64,000 nt of DNA from Begonia masoniana (Eukaryota > Streptophyta > Magnoliopsida > Cucurbitales > Begoniaceae): the NCBI GenBank assembly GCA_022432975.1, contig CM039502.1, forward strand, positions 7,795,407 through 7,859,406. Reading direction: 5' to 3'. Positions within the stretch are counted from its first letter, which is position 1; each line of letters opens with the position of its first letter. Under the pieces are notes generated by a model, which worked only from the letters and a program-made list of their open reading frames with translations, ran no database searches and was not told the origin of the DNA. The position numbers were made by a program, and so were the translations under genes. This document shows positions 38,239 to 50,187 of this stretch, piece after piece.

Positions 38239-39406
38239 CTTTCTTGATTTATCCTTCTTTAAATTGTGGATCGTGAACATTTTCCAGATCTAATACTCGC
38301 TGCTTTGCAGAATTCCCAAACTTTGTTGCTTTATCTATAAAGATATATTTATACTCAGCCAATGGTAAACTTAGTTAAGCATACATTCAGATGCAAATGG
38401 TGCTGGTCTTTTTCTTATTGTTTCTACAGACCTCAAAATTCTAGAGACTCATTATTTAAGAGTGTTGTTGTGATGATATGTTGATAACATTGATGAGATT
38501 GTGTATAGTTTTTAAGTGTTAAGTTGTAATTAGTATGATGATTTAGAAGGCTTCTTGACCCCGTTGCTACATAATTGTTGAAAACATTGTTAATCTTTGT
38601 TTAGTTTAACGCTCTATGCAGTTTTGGGTTCACAACACCCTTTGTTTTGCTTGCTAAAAGCAAATTTAAAAAATTCAGGATGGATAAAAGCATAAGATCA
38701 AAGTTATTTTAGCTGCAACTATTTAATGTTGGCGGGCACTGGCAGGTGTGCTCGGCTCACTATAATTAGTATAGGGCCAAGCTTGGCAGTCTCAAAATGT
38801 GAGTCGGGTCAGCCGAGCCAAGTATCCGAGATGGTAAGCTTGCTTGGTTCAGTTTCAAAATATAAGTCGAGCCGTGTCGAATCCAGCACCTGGGAATTAA
38901 TATGAATGATAATACATCAAAAATTTTTTGGGAATTAATATGAATGATAATACATCAAAAATTTAATTAAAAACTGAGAATGAAATGATAATTACACTTG
39001 AAATTCAACTTGAAACAAGAATAATATTAGTTTTAACTTTTTATAAATTATATAATTGACTGTATAATTATTAATTAGTATAATTAATATTATATTTTAA
39101 CTATTTATAATTTATTTTAATTATTATATTAATTAGTGAGAAATATTTAGTTTGATTGACACATAAACGTGTACAATTAGAATCAGAAGCGTCCGAGATT
39201 GCTTTTAAAAATAGCTATTCATGTTCCCATCTGAATGCAAGTAATACGAGATTCTTGTGCTCGTGCATGGGACGTTGGAGTACGTGAAAAGGCGGGAATG
39301 GGTCAATTGTTTCCTATCTTATTTTGATTGCTTCCGAGCAGAAACTTTATTCCGACTCTTATAAGATTTTGTCCGATGAATTTGTCGTCTTTGAAAACTC
39401 TTTTGC
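38239..39406. other. Intergenic DNA with a 38 bp tandem repeat
   Basis: 38892-38964 is two copies of a 38 bp unit (GGGAATTAATATGAATGATA...). 38740-38885 is locally GC-richer with GCTCGGCTC and GTCGAGCCG motifs, possibly an old transposon end. The rest is AT-rich. No gene. Confidence 0.5.
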
Positions 39407-41539
39407 ATGCAGCGGCCGAGTACTATTCTTCCTGCTGTTCCAATTCCTTGCTCATCTCCACATTTTCCTAGCTTTATGGATTTCAACCGCATTGCTGTGG
39501 CTTTACGCCATTGCGGGAAAATGGGATCTTTAAAACGAGGAATTGCGCTTCACTGTCACTTGAAAAAAGTTGGGGGTTTAAATGACGTGTACCTTGGTAA
39601 CAATTTGATTTCTATGTACCTGGACTTTTCTGATTTCAGAGGTGCGCAGAAAGTGTTTGATGAAATGCTCGAGAGAAACATCATTACCTGGACGACCATG
39701 GTTTCTGCTTATGCTAATGGAGGTCGACCATACGAATCTCTCCGATTGTATGATTCAATGCCTCGCTGGGAGATACCAAATGGGTTCATGTACTCAGCGG
39801 TTTTGAAAGCTTGCGCTATTGTTGCTGATATTGAGCGGGGTAAGCTGATTCACGAAAGAATTTTTAGAGAAAAATTGGTATCTGATACTGTTTTGATGAA
39901 TTCCCTTCTGGATATGTACATCAAATGCGGAAGTTTGAGCGATGCACAAAAAGTTTTTGATGAGATTCTTTGTGCAAACACAACGTCTTGGAACACCCTC
40001 ATATTGGGCTATACAAAATCTGGTTCGATGGAGGAGGCAATACATTTGATCCACTCTATGCCTGAACCAAATGCAGTGTCTTGGAATACTATTATTGCTG
40101 GTTTTGTTGATTGTGGGAGTGTACGTGCTCTGGAGTTTGTTTCTATGATGCACAGAGAAGGATTTAAGCTCGATGATTTTACTTTTCCTTCTGCTTTAAA
40201 AGCCTGTGCATTTCATGGCTTTTCAGATTTTGGCAAACAGATTCATTCCTACGTCATCAAGTTGGGCTTAGAATGTAGCTATTTTACTTTATCTGCCATG
40301 ATAGATATGTATTCGAATTGCAATTTGATGGTTGAGGCTGTGAAGTTGTTTGATGAAAACTCAAGCCCTGATGCTTCAATGGGTAGCTTGGCAATATGGA
40401 ATTCATTGCTTTCTGGATACATTGTTAATAATCATAATAGGGCAGCATTTTCCCTGATATCACAAATTTATTGCTCAGGCGCACATTTGGACACATACAC
40501 TTTCAGTGGTGCTTTAAAGGCATGCATCAATTTTCAAAACTCGAGGGTTGGGCTTCAAGTGCATGGTCTGGTTGTCACCTATGGATACGAATTAGATTAT
40601 GTTGTTGGAAGCATTTTTGTAGATCTTTATGCAAAATGGGGAAGCATAGAGAATGCATTCAAATTATTTGAAAGACTTCCAAAGAAAGATGCAATTGCTT
40701 GGTCTGGCTTAATCATGGGTTGTGCACAGAGGGGATTAAACTGGTTGGCTTTCTCAATATTTAGAGATATGATCAATTTTGTTATTGAAATAGATCATTT
40801 TGTGGTTTCTTCTGTTCTTAAAACATGTTCGACTCTAGCATCGCCTAGAAGTGGAAAACAGGTCCATGCTTTTTGTGTAAAGAAGGGATATGGAATGGAA
40901 GGAGTTCTAATTACATCTCTTACTGATATGTACACAAAATGTGGCGAAATTCAAGATGGATTGATTTTGTTTAATTGTATGCCGGAAAAGGACGTGGTGA
41001 GTTGGACTGGGATCATTGTGGGGTGCGGTCGAAATGGGAAACCAGAACAGGCAATCAGATTATTTCATGAGATGATCGAATCCGGGTCAAAACCGAATGA
41101 AGTTACCTTTTTAGGTGTTCTTTCTGCTTGTAGATATGCTGGACTGGTTGAAGAGGCCAAGACCATATTTAATTCCATGAAGATAGAATACAAACTTGAG
41201 CCTTATTTAGAGCATTATTGTTGTATGGTTGATCTTCTTGGTCAAGCTGGACATTTTGATGAGGCTCAGGATCTAATAGCTAATATGCCATTTGAGCCAG
41301 ATCACAATACCTGGCGTACCTTGTTAGGAGCCTGTGGAGCTCACCAAAACGCTGAGCTTGTTCATGTTATTGCTGATCACCTTCTTGAGACTTTATCTGA
41401 AGATCAATCAGTATATGTGACGCTTTCCAATGCTTATGCAACATTAGGGAAGTGGCATGGAATAAGCAAAGCGAGGAAAGCTGCCAAGAATGTGGGTATG
41501 AAATATGCTGGAATAAGCTGGATTGAGATTTCAAGTTAA
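39407..41539 (+). CDS. PLS-class pentatricopeptide repeat protein, E-subgroup, At4g08210-like
   Basis: A single-exon 710-residue protein (687 if it starts at the second Met, 39476, MDFNRIAVALRHCGK, which fits the known homologue better). PPR proteins bind organellar RNA one base per repeat and act in editing, splicing or stability. Tandem P, L and S motifs run through the chain, for example NNLISMYLDFSDFRGAQKVFDEM, SWNTLILGYTKSGSMEEAIHL and DVVSWTGIIVGCGRNGKPEQA. The C-terminus has the E region (PYLEHYCCMVDLLGQAGHFDEA, WRTLLGACGAHQNAE, YVTLSNAYATLGKW) and stops without a DYW deaminase. Sequence and layout match Arabidopsis At4g08210 as I recall it. Residues 1-23 could be part of a transit peptide or merely upstream sequence. 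No frame damage was seen. Confidence 0.95.
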   Translation: MQRPSTILPAVPIPCSSPHFPSFMDFNRIAVALRHCGKMGSLKRGIALHCHLKKVGGLNDVYLGNNLISMYLDFSDFRGAQKVFDEMLERNIITWTTMVSAYANGGRPYESLRLYDSMPRWEIPNGFMYSAVLKACAIVADIERGKLIHERIFREKLVSDTVLMNSLLDMYIKCGSLSDAQKVFDEILCANTTSWNTLILGYTKSGSMEEAIHLIHSMPEPNAVSWNTIIAGFVDCGSVRALEFVSMMHREGFKLDDFTFPSALKACAFHGFSDFGKQIHSYVIKLGLECSYFTLSAMIDMYSNCNLMVEAVKLFDENSSPDASMGSLAIWNSLLSGYIVNNHNRAAFSLISQIYCSGAHLDTYTFSGALKACINFQNSRVGLQVHGLVVTYGYELDYVVGSIFVDLYAKWGSIENAFKLFERLPKKDAIAWSGLIMGCAQRGLNWLAFSIFRDMINFVIEIDHFVVSSVLKTCSTLASPRSGKQVHAFCVKKGYGMEGVLITSLTDMYTKCGEIQDGLILFNCMPEKDVVSWTGIIVGCGRNGKPEQAIRLFHEMIESGSKPNEVTFLGVLSACRYAGLVEEAKTIFNSMKIEYKLEPYLEHYCCMVDLLGQAGHFDEAQDLIANMPFEPDHNTWRTLLGACGAHQNAELVHVIADHLLETLSEDQSVYVTLSNAYATLGKWHGISKARKAAKNVGMKYAGISWIEISS

Positions 41540-42957
41540 AATCTGAGTTGTATGATCCATGGATTCATAATTGAATTTACTTTGTGAATATCCATTAATT
41601 TATGACTCTACTCAAGAAGTTCGATGGACGATGAAGCTCCCTTTTTAAAGTCCATACATCGGGGAAGGAATGAAGAATCAAGACAGACGAAAAGATCAGA
41701 GGAGTAGAAGGTTCTGTTGGCACCAAATTTCAGAGAAATCAGCTTTTTATCTTGTGAGTATTTGATCTCTCTCTTCATTTCTCCTTTTTCAAGACCTTAA
41801 TTATCATGTGTTCATGGTTATGCATAAAAGCTATAGAATCAAGAACATTTTATGATAGCGCAGTCATAGTAATATGTATCATTATTATATTCAGTTGGCA
41901 GCTAAAACTCAAGGAAAGAACAAAGAAGTGATTGATGAGTTGAACAATGTGGAATTTTGGAGGATGGCTTGTTATGGCGGCACTTTCACGTAATTTCCCT
42001 GAAGGTTAGTTCCCACAACTCAACTCTCTGGGTTAACTGTTGTGTATTCACTTCTGTCGAATAAATTGTAAGCTTCAATTATTGATCGATTGCCACCTAC
42101 TTTGGGATCACACAGCTCATCTCCTCACGAAGATATTAGCAATAGATGATGGATTTCCTATCATGAACAAATTATTTGAAAGGTGCAAGAAGAAAGATTT
42201 GAAAGAAAAGATTGCGAAAGAATTTAAAAACGTTCTGCATATTTTCCATTTTTTTCTGCTTGCTAGTTTATAATTAGCTAGATTTCACGAGGTTTGAAAA
42301 GAAAAAGGCAAATTAGTGAGACGATAAGATGGTCCTTCAGCTCGACTGAAACCAGCTTTCAGCAATCTATAGGAACATGGGTGGGTCCCTAGAAAAATCA
42401 GGTGAGTGACCTTCTCTTCTCATTGCTCTCGCCTTTTCGGAAAGTCCAGTCCTTCCTCTCCCTCTGCTAGGTCTCCACCATCACAGATTGTGGCAGGTTG
42501 CTGTGTGTGAGAGAGATTTTTCTTATGATGTGTTGCTTTCTTGCTCAATCATATCACCACAAAATGTCTCCTCTAACTTCAAGAATTCAAAAATACTTTT
42601 GCAATCTTACTTTCATGCAAACCTGGCTCCAAACATCTAGTTAACCTTTGAGCACACATGGCAGTTGTTTCCGATTTCTCGAATTTCAATCTGAGAATTC
42701 AACTAGGGAGAATAGTTTAGTACATTTGAAATTCCATACCTTCATGCTTTTGCAGGAATGACCCTTTTCTGGGTGTGGTGGTGATAGACTGTTTTCCTTG
42801 TGGAGCAGGTTTGTAAGTTGTAACTCAATTGCTTTCAACAAATATTGTAATATGGATGATTAGTGACTTTGAGATAGTTGATAGTTAGACCCATCTGCAT
42901 CAAACAAGTCGAACTCTGTCTTTTGTTTTGTGCATGAGGACGGCACATTAGAGTTTT
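41540..42957. other. PPR 3' flank, unassigned
   Basis: Short open stretches at 41895-41990 (KTQGKNKEVIDELNNVEFW) and 42110-42265 (FERCKKKDLKEKIAKEFKN) have coding-like composition but no partner exons or recognised domain. They may be 3' UTR or gene remnants. 42300-42950 shows nothing recognisable. Confidence 0.3.
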
Positions 42958-42965
42958 GTGTTAAG

Positions 42966-43457
42966 TAGGGGTGGGAAAAATCAGAACAAAACCGCGGTTA
43001 GAATCGGACGGTCGTAGTTCGGTCCGGTCTCACTTGTTTAGGAAACGTACCCGGTTTTGGATGTATTAGAATCGTGTGTCTCAATTTGGTCCACGGTTGT
43101 GGGTGTCAAAACCGTAAAAACCAAACGGAAGTATGGGAGGAGGGGTTGATCCGACCAAAATTCAGTTTAAATCCGGCCCAATACTCGAATATAACCCATA
43201 ATTCGGTCAAACCTGACTCAAAATTCACAAAGTCAGTCCAAGATGGCAAAATCTAACATATATTTTTACAATATTAATTTTATTTCAATTTCGTTACCAA
43301 AATCGAACGAAAACCAAATGGTAAAATCTGGTTCGGTTCGGTTGTGGAACCTAATGGTTCCGGTCCTGGTGCCAAAAATAGGAACTGGGAGTGCACGGTT
43401 CGGTCTGATTCTGGGCAGAACCGACAGAACTGGCTCGAGCTTGACCCTAGACCGCTA
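42966..43457. mobile_element. hAT MITE, 492 bp
   Basis: Starts TAGGGGTGGGAA and ends with a degenerate inverse (CCCTAGACCGCTA). The flanks GTGTTAAG (42958-42965) and GTGCTAAG (43458-43465) are an 8 bp target duplication with one substitution. Subterminal GGTCCGG and GGTTCGGTT motifs match the other hATs here. No transposase. Confidence 0.75.
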
Positions 43458-43653
43458 GTGCTAAGAATATCGAGCCCTGAACATTGAGTTAGATTTTGTA
43501 AGTTAGTTGTAAAGCATCGAGCTTGTCTAGGAGAACTTTTTCATTGGCCGAGAGCAATTTCAACCTTTGTCGAGCTTCTTCTCTGTGGGTCGACTTTTAC
43601 ATGTTGTGCAGGCTGTTGGTGATTAAGCAACCATTACATTGGTGATTTAAACA

Positions 43654-44961
43654 TTACCCTTGATAGATAACAACAAAACAAGGCAGTATAGCCTTGGCAT
43701 TAAACACATACAACTCGTCCAAATTAGAATGAACTCCCACACCTCCGCTCACTGAGTCATACTCCTCCATGCTCCCTTCCCCGCTCTTCTTCACCCTCCC
43801 GGCCACCACCCTGCAAACCACCATCGCCCTCTTCTCATTCCTTTCCACCGCCTCCCCGGCCCTGTCGTGAGCTGCTCCACTTGCTGCCATCGTCAAAATT
43901 CCCATCTCGGCTGCCCTGAAGCCGCTCCTTATGATGCTGCAGATACTGCACTGAGGATGGATCGAGTGGCATAGAGTGAAGCAGCCATTGACGCCTAGGG
44001 AGCAAGCTAAGGTGGTGCAGTGGAACCGGAGAAGCTCGTTTCCGTCCGCTAGGCATCGGGGGTGTTTCTTCTGGAGCTTGGTTGCTTTGGCTTTAATGGC
44101 GTCTCTGTACTCTTCGAATTTCGAAATGGTTTTTTGGGTGTTGTGGACTTTTAGAACTCGTTCTATCTTGCAGATTTGAGGTTCCTTCTTCATCCATCTT
44201 GATTTGAATATGATTTCCACTATGTTTTTGCTTGTATCCTCTTCGTCTAATTCAGATACTAAGCAACCAAAGGAAAATATATTTCTAAACGATCAATTTT
44301 TATTTGTAGGAAGAGAAAAGGAGCAATTCAACCAGAAAATAGCTTCAAGAAGAAAGAATTTGGACATACCAGCATGGTTATTGGCCAGATGAAGCTCCAG
44401 AATTTCAGGTTTCGTGAAAATCTCACAACATTGAGGACAAGGAAAAATGCTTGATCTCAAAGAAGAATCTTTGGTATATCCAAGAACAGGGTCGATCACC
44501 ATTTTACACTCGTAACACCCAGAAATTTTTCCGAAAGGTATTCCTCTGAAAGACCCACCGAAGGCGGCGATGGAAGTTGCAGAAGAAGAAGAAGACGAAG
44601 AAAACGACGTTGAAATGACGCCGTTTTGTTCGTAAACAGTAGACTTCATGGACCTGGTAGAGGTAGAAGAATCGGTAATGTAGCTGTTTGAGGAAGCCAT
44701 TAAAGCCCTTTTCTTGTAAACCTCCGGCGACCCAGTTTCAGGCCTTTGCATTACCTTCGTGTTATTACAGAGCGAACCAGAAAACCATTTCATTTTCTTA
44801 CATTTCTTGACCCATTCTTCTTCTTCCTTCTCCTTACGCAACATTCCTTGCCGAGCAGAATTGCCGAGGACATGTCTGCAGCCGAAAAGGCCCCTGAAAA
44901 CGCCCCAAGGTTTCTCCGTTTTCTGGGTGCGGTTATTCTTCAGGTTTCTGCAATCCGCCAT
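43654..44961 (-). CDS. C2H2-like zinc-finger protein with C-terminal PARP-like (ADP-ribosylation fold) region
   Basis: Two exons, 44961-44370 and 44258-43654, give 398 residues. The N-terminal third is basic and Ser-rich (NNRTQKTEKPWGVFRGLFGC, SFSSSSSSSATS). A single C2H2 finger occupies 175-196 (C175, C178, H191, H196; CPQCCEIFTKPEILELHLAN). Exon 2 carries the conserved second half: VEIIFKSRW, CKIERVLKVHNTQKT, FEEYRDAIKAKA, RCLADGNELLRFHCTTLAC, CSICSIIRSGF, AASGAAHD, VVCRVVAGRVK and NLDELYVFNAKAILPCFVVIY. This belongs to a plant family of unknown biochemical function. The C-terminal region has been assigned to the ADP-ribosyltransferase superfamily fold; activity is not established. The exon junction gives HAVSELDEEDTSKNIVEIIF, matching relatives. 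Confidence 0.9.
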
Positions 44962-45372
44962 TGTTGTCCGAAGGAAGATGATGAAGAAAAGGAGAGGACA
45001 ACTTCTGTTTCAAATGAACTTGAATGATCATTGTTTTCTATTTCAATGTGTTTGGGTGGGACATTGCATGGAGGAATCCGACAGGGAATTGCGTTGGGTT
45101 TGGAAGAACATGAAATAATAGGAGTGGTCCTCTTACTTTTATCACAAGTCTGTCTTGCATTATTTTAACGTTATATTCGATGATGATATATTATTTGACC
45201 GATTGTAATTTATCATAATTGTATTAGATTGGGCACAAACACGTCTCATTCTCTCCCTTCCTGTGATCCTGTATTGACTCTCTCTCTACGAGTGATCATC
45301 CGTTGGCTTTTTAAGTACTTAAATCCACTATAAACTCGCGAAGCATTAGCTATATATCTACGAAGATTACAA
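44962..45372. other. Upstream region of the C2H2 gene
   Basis: Contains the C2H2 5' leader and AT-rich DNA up to the Copia palindrome. No further gene seen. Confidence 0.35.
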
Positions 45373-46712
45373 ACAACCAAATCAATTATAATTTACCCGA
45401 TCAATTAAAATTACAATAGAATCAATTAAGATTTTTAAATATAAGATTTTTCAATAATTTCAAATCAATTGGGATATTTTGTAATTATCGTTAGACTATC
45501 TTTGTATGTCTGTTTTCTTTTATGTATATTGCTTCCTTATAATTCAGCCTATATATATAACATCTCTCTAATGATATTTTAAGTTCAAACTATTTTCTCT
45601 CTTCCCGTATTCTAATTTTACATGATATTAGAACACTATTTTTTTTTTTCCTCTCACGGCTGATACAGAAACAGATTTCATCATCTGTCAAAACAGATAC
45701 CTATTCCATTCATCACTCTGACAGCCCTTCCACTGTTTTGATTACTCCGCCACTGTCCGGAGATAATTATGGTTCATGGAGTCGAGCTGTGACGATGGCA
45801 CTTCGTGCTAAAAACAAACTTGGTTTTGTCGATGAGTCAATTCTGAAACCAAAAGAGAAGGCTGATATTCCTAATTGGGAACATTGCAACGATCTCGTTG
45901 GAGTTGGATTCTCAACTCTGTATCATCTAAAATTCGTCCAAGTGTTTTATATGCTGAAACTGCAGCACAAATTTAGACTGATCTGAATGAACGTTTCTCT
46001 CAATCCAACGCTCCTAAAATCTATCAATTGAAGCAATCAATTTCAACTCTTAAACAATAAGGTACGTCAATTTCCTTGTATTTCACACAACTCAAATCTT
46101 TATGGGATGAACTCAATTCCATTGTCTGTTTCAGATGATGCAGAGTTGAGAATCCAACTCCCAACGAGATCGTTGCAGCGTTCCAATTAGGAATATCAGC
46201 CTTCTCTTTTGGTTTTGGAATTGACCCATCGACAAAACCAAGTTTGTTTTTAGCACGAAGTGTCACCGTCACAGCTTGACTTCATGAACCATAATTATCT
46301 CCGGACAGTGGCAGAGTAACCAAAATAGTAGAAGGTCTGTCAGAGTGATGAATAGAATAGGTATCTGTTTTGATAGGTAAAGAGGTGATGAAATATGTTT
46401 ATGTACCCGCCATGAGAGAAAACAAAAAAAAAAAAAAGAAAAAAAATAGTGTTCTGATACCATGTAAAATTAGAAAACGGGAAGAGAGAAAATAGTTTGA
46501 ACTTAAAATATCATTAGAGAGATGTTATATATATAGGCTAAATTATAAGGAAGCAATATACATAAAAGGAAACAGATATACAAAGATAGCCTAACGATAA
46601 TTATAAAATATCTTAATTGATTTGAAATTATTGAAAAATCTAATATTTAAAAATCTTAATTGATTGGATTATAATTTTAATTGATTGGGCAAATTCTAAT
46701 TGATTTGGTTGT
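45373..46712. mobile_element. Head-to-head inverted pair of truncated Copia 5' ends (LTR plus gag start)
   Basis: The left arm 45373-45930 (+) and the right arm 46712-46125 (-) are inverted copies. Each contains LTR-like DNA (AATCAATTAAGATTTTTAAA, then TATATATAACATCTCT), a primer-binding-site-like TGATATTAGAACAC / TGGTATCAGAACAC and the start of a Copia gag (PPLSGDNYGSWSRAVTMALRAKNKLGFVD). Only the left arm continues inward with more gag (about 45931-46130, FSQSNAPKIYQLKQSISTLK). Both gag copies carry frameshifts or stops. No target duplication was found. Transcription through the locus would give a long hairpin RNA. Confidence 0.8.
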
Positions 46713-49096
46713 ACTATCAAAGCAAGAAAGCAATATTGAACCACCGAATCGATCCAACACTGACATTGTAAGGAAATTTATCGACAATGTATCATTTTCG
46801 CACTTTATCTACCGGTTCATGGTTATATATTTGGATAATACAATGAAAAACATGCGACTTCCTATCGTAGAGACCCGATCGTATGGTTCTGAGGCTGATT
46901 GTGTTTTGTGAGAAGATGAAGAGATGTAATCTAAACAAAAATTTATAATTATAAAGAAATTAGAAAAAAAAAAAAAAAAGAGCGGTTCCCATTAAGATGA
47001 GATGAAAAGGGTGTGTCGTGTTGGCGTCACTTTCCCGACCAAAAAGAGCAGAAAAGATAAGTGGGATTATTAATGAATTTGGTGCACTCAATCTTGACAT
47101 ACAACATCACATTCATATGCCATTCATTGGACCTTTTCCATCAAATAATAACTAAATGGACCCCTGCTGATTCAAATCTACTCGTAGGAACTGTCATAAA
47201 TACAATATAATTTAGTTAACATTCCATTGGTATTTGATTTTCGAGAATTACAAGCCCTTTTTATATATAGTAATTTTCAATTGCAGGGAGCACCAGAACT
47301 TTGGAGGCTAGGCGAATCGGAGCAGCTTTGGAGGCGAGGCGAGGCGAATCGGAGAACGGAGCACAAAATCAAGAATCGGGAGTCGGGAGTCGTCGGATGT
47401 CGGCCGTTGGGTGTTCAGCTGAGCAAAAGAACGCATCGGGACTTCAGGAGAGATTCTGTGACTGCGAGCGCGTTCTGCGTGAGTGGCTGAGTGCGTTTCT
47501 GCCTTTTGATTCAGGTTTTGTGAAGCACGTCTGAAGAGTGAAGAGTGAACAATGAAGTCCCAGTTCTTTTTAACATTTGGTCCAGTCCCGATTTTTCTGG
47601 ATTTTTAACTGTGGACCGAGGACGGGACCGAAACCATCGATCCGGTCCGGTTCTGGGTCTCCGAGCCGGTTCTGCCCACCTCTAAATATGTGTACCTTCA
47701 AATGAGGAGAAGTGTTGTGATGACACAGTTGGAAAAAAAGCAGTTTTGGAGTCACATAATCACAAACATATAATAAAATAACTCAATGCTTCATAAGCCT
47801 CTTCAGAGGACGAAAATGCCACCAACTATTCAACTACGGTCTTGCATAACCTACAAAAGTTTTGAAAACAAAATTAATATTAGATTTTATGACAAGTTAA
47901 TAATAAACCTCTGTCAAAAATATTTCAACTTTCTCTAGCCTTGCAAGAGATGATCGTGCCAAACGGAGAAAGCTTATCATTGTTGATACTATCGACAGAA
48001 CTATCTCTTTCTTGTTTCTGAAAGAAATGTCCAACAAAGACATGTTTGTTATTAGATAGCATTCCATTCAACTTCTCAATAGCTTTTTAGGCAAATTCCT
48101 TGCAATGAAATTGAACAAAATTGCACAATGACCATAAACGAGCTTAAAAAAACACATGTTTAAGAAATTAATACCTTAATAAATATATTTCCATAACCAC
48201 TTTTTCGGATGTTGGTCGCGATGAGAATACATTACTTGGATGGTTTCCTATCGATACGTGTAAAGTTCAGAACTTTCAAGGTCGTAACACCTATTATCAA
48301 ATCCATGACAACCTTTATAGAAACCAAAAATGCAAACCAAATGAAAAAAAAAAAAAGAATTGAATTTATCTGAATCTGAGAAGGAACAATAACGGATGAT
48401 GCAGATAAAATATGGAAAAGTAGGAGAAAAACTGACAATTTCTCGATGTCAGTTAGAAAATAATCCAATAATGCTGAAATGCAAGAAAAAAAAAAGACAA
48501 TGTTTTATTATAAATCTCTCTCCAGTACGCAATAAGGTGCACTGATGCACATCCAATAAATTGAAATTTAACAACCCTAAAGAAGATTATATATCAATTA
48601 CCAAGAGAAAGGATGAGAATCACTGACCAGCTTATCTGGAACCACAAAGCACTGCCTCTGAATTGATTATAAGTAAGCTTCGTGCACTTCTATGTCTTCA
48701 TCCAAAGAGCATTACACTCTAATGACACAAAAAAAAAAGCTGCAAAAATTTGCTTCCATTTTTAGGCATCCTTGAAATTTAGAGTTAATCTCTTTATTTA
48801 AAAATCACACAAATTTTTTTATATTTTCTTTATTTAGAAATTTAGAATTCTTGAAATTCAGCCTCAATAGATGGGCCTCGATAGTAGACTATTTGATTGC
48901 TGACAATATCTGTTTGTTCTTTTGTCAGCAAATAGAAAAATTAGTGTCAAAAGTGGGAGCTCAAAAGTCAAAACGCCTAAACCAATAATTCCTTTAAGAA
49001 GACTTCTCCCTATACCCATAATTCCTCAAGTCTACTTCTGATTCTTCTGAGCATGTGTAATATAACAATGAGAATTAATCTAATTATAAGACATAC
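46713..49096. other. Intergenic region with a truncated hAT end
   Basis: 47575-47682 is the right part of a hAT (CCGGTCCGGTTCTGGG, end TGCCCACCTCTA) preceded by GC-rich leader-like DNA at 47285-47560. Its left end was not found. 47690-49090 is AT-rich; I searched it for further glyoxalase exons and saw none. Confidence 0.45.
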
Positions 49097-50187
49097 TCGA
49101 CAACAATACCAAAATGACCAAATCCAGCACCAATGCCATACTTGTCAACTACATAATCTGCAAATATCGTCCAATCAAAATGAGATGAATTAGACCAACA
49201 GAGCCATGCCACAATATCCACTCAACTAAGGGGTATATCCAAAGACCAGTCTGTCGCTTACTGTAAGTGAGTTCAATTGGGCAGCGCTTCCAATTGTACG
49301 CAGTTGCAAGCTATTACTTTCTCTCTTTAACATCTTCGAAGCTTTGCGACCCAAGAATTGAGACTGTGGAACAACTGAAAAACAACATAAATAGTTAGCA
49401 TTAAGCATTTGGTATCTTAAAAAATCCACTTAGAAGCTCCATTTCCTGGGACACGATATCGTCCTTGAGATACAAAATTTGGCCATGAACTAAAATTTTG
49501 CATTTCCAACTCTCGTCTAAAGATAAATCTTTAGTATTCTGAATTACAATTTTCAAAATTATAAACAACTCATTTCAGATTAATTGCGTTATATATGATG
49601 CAGCACGCAACTCTAAATTTCACTTATAAAACCTGGAAATGAAGGAAAGAAAATTCAATTAAGAACTCGTTGGTAACTTCTCTTTGTGCAGTATGAGGCT
49701 TTAAAGCCAGTAAAACATTTAAGATAGTAAAACTGCAATCAATAATAATATAATCAAACAAATCAAACCACTAAAAAATTACCCTTGTTGAAAGTAAACA
49801 ACACAATCTAGTCAATCAAATATAACTCTTACCGGAGTCACAAGTTAGTTTCTCGCTGACGAATCGAATCTCAAAAAAAAAAAAATGTCTCCAACATGAC
49901 ATTCAAAAGTTGCCCATTTAGAAAAAGGACAGAATCACCACTTCCAATCCGAAAAGAAAAAAAAAAGTCCAAGCAACCAAAACTAAAAAGAAATCTAGGG
50001 TTCCAAAACAACTGCAGGATAATTCAAGAAAAACAAGCAGAGCCATACCACTACCAAGATGAAATGAAGCAAGCCTTCGAGAGGGGTTATAGGAAGAAAA
50101 GGAAAGACACAAGCGAGAAATGCAGACGGACCTAAACGATGGGAGAGAGGGTCGTACGGAGGAAGACGTGGGAATCATTCTCGCCAT
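49097..50187 (-). pseudogene. GLX1: Truncated plastid glyoxalase I (lactoylglutathione lyase) gene
   Basis: Glyoxalase I isomerises the methylglyoxal-glutathione hemithioacetal to S-lactoylglutathione. Exon 1 (50187-50055) encodes a transit peptide MARMIPTSSSVRPSLPSFR. Exon 2 (49374-49262) encodes VPQSQFLGRKASKMLKRES. The pair aligns with the N-terminus of the chloroplast form (Arabidopsis At1g67280 as I recall it). A later exon, 49157-49097, encodes YVVDKYGIGAGFGHFGIVVE, the end of the first VOC half. The exon(s) for the start of the first VOC domain are absent from the ~100 bp between, and the phases do not match (0 against 1). The second VOC domain is also not found to 47700. The gene therefore cannot make active enzyme unless exons lie elsewhere. 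Splice sites and promoter side look intact, so it may still be transcribed. Confidence 0.65.

Noticed and set aside
42320..42420. Possible miRNA-like hairpin near CTTCAGCTCGACTGAAACCAGC
   Set aside because: Short local pairing only, no match to a miRNA family I can name and no convincing long stem.
47227..47534. Two overlapping ~80-codon frames
   Set aside because: GC-rich DNA adjoining a hAT end; no protein family recognised and the frames overlap each other.
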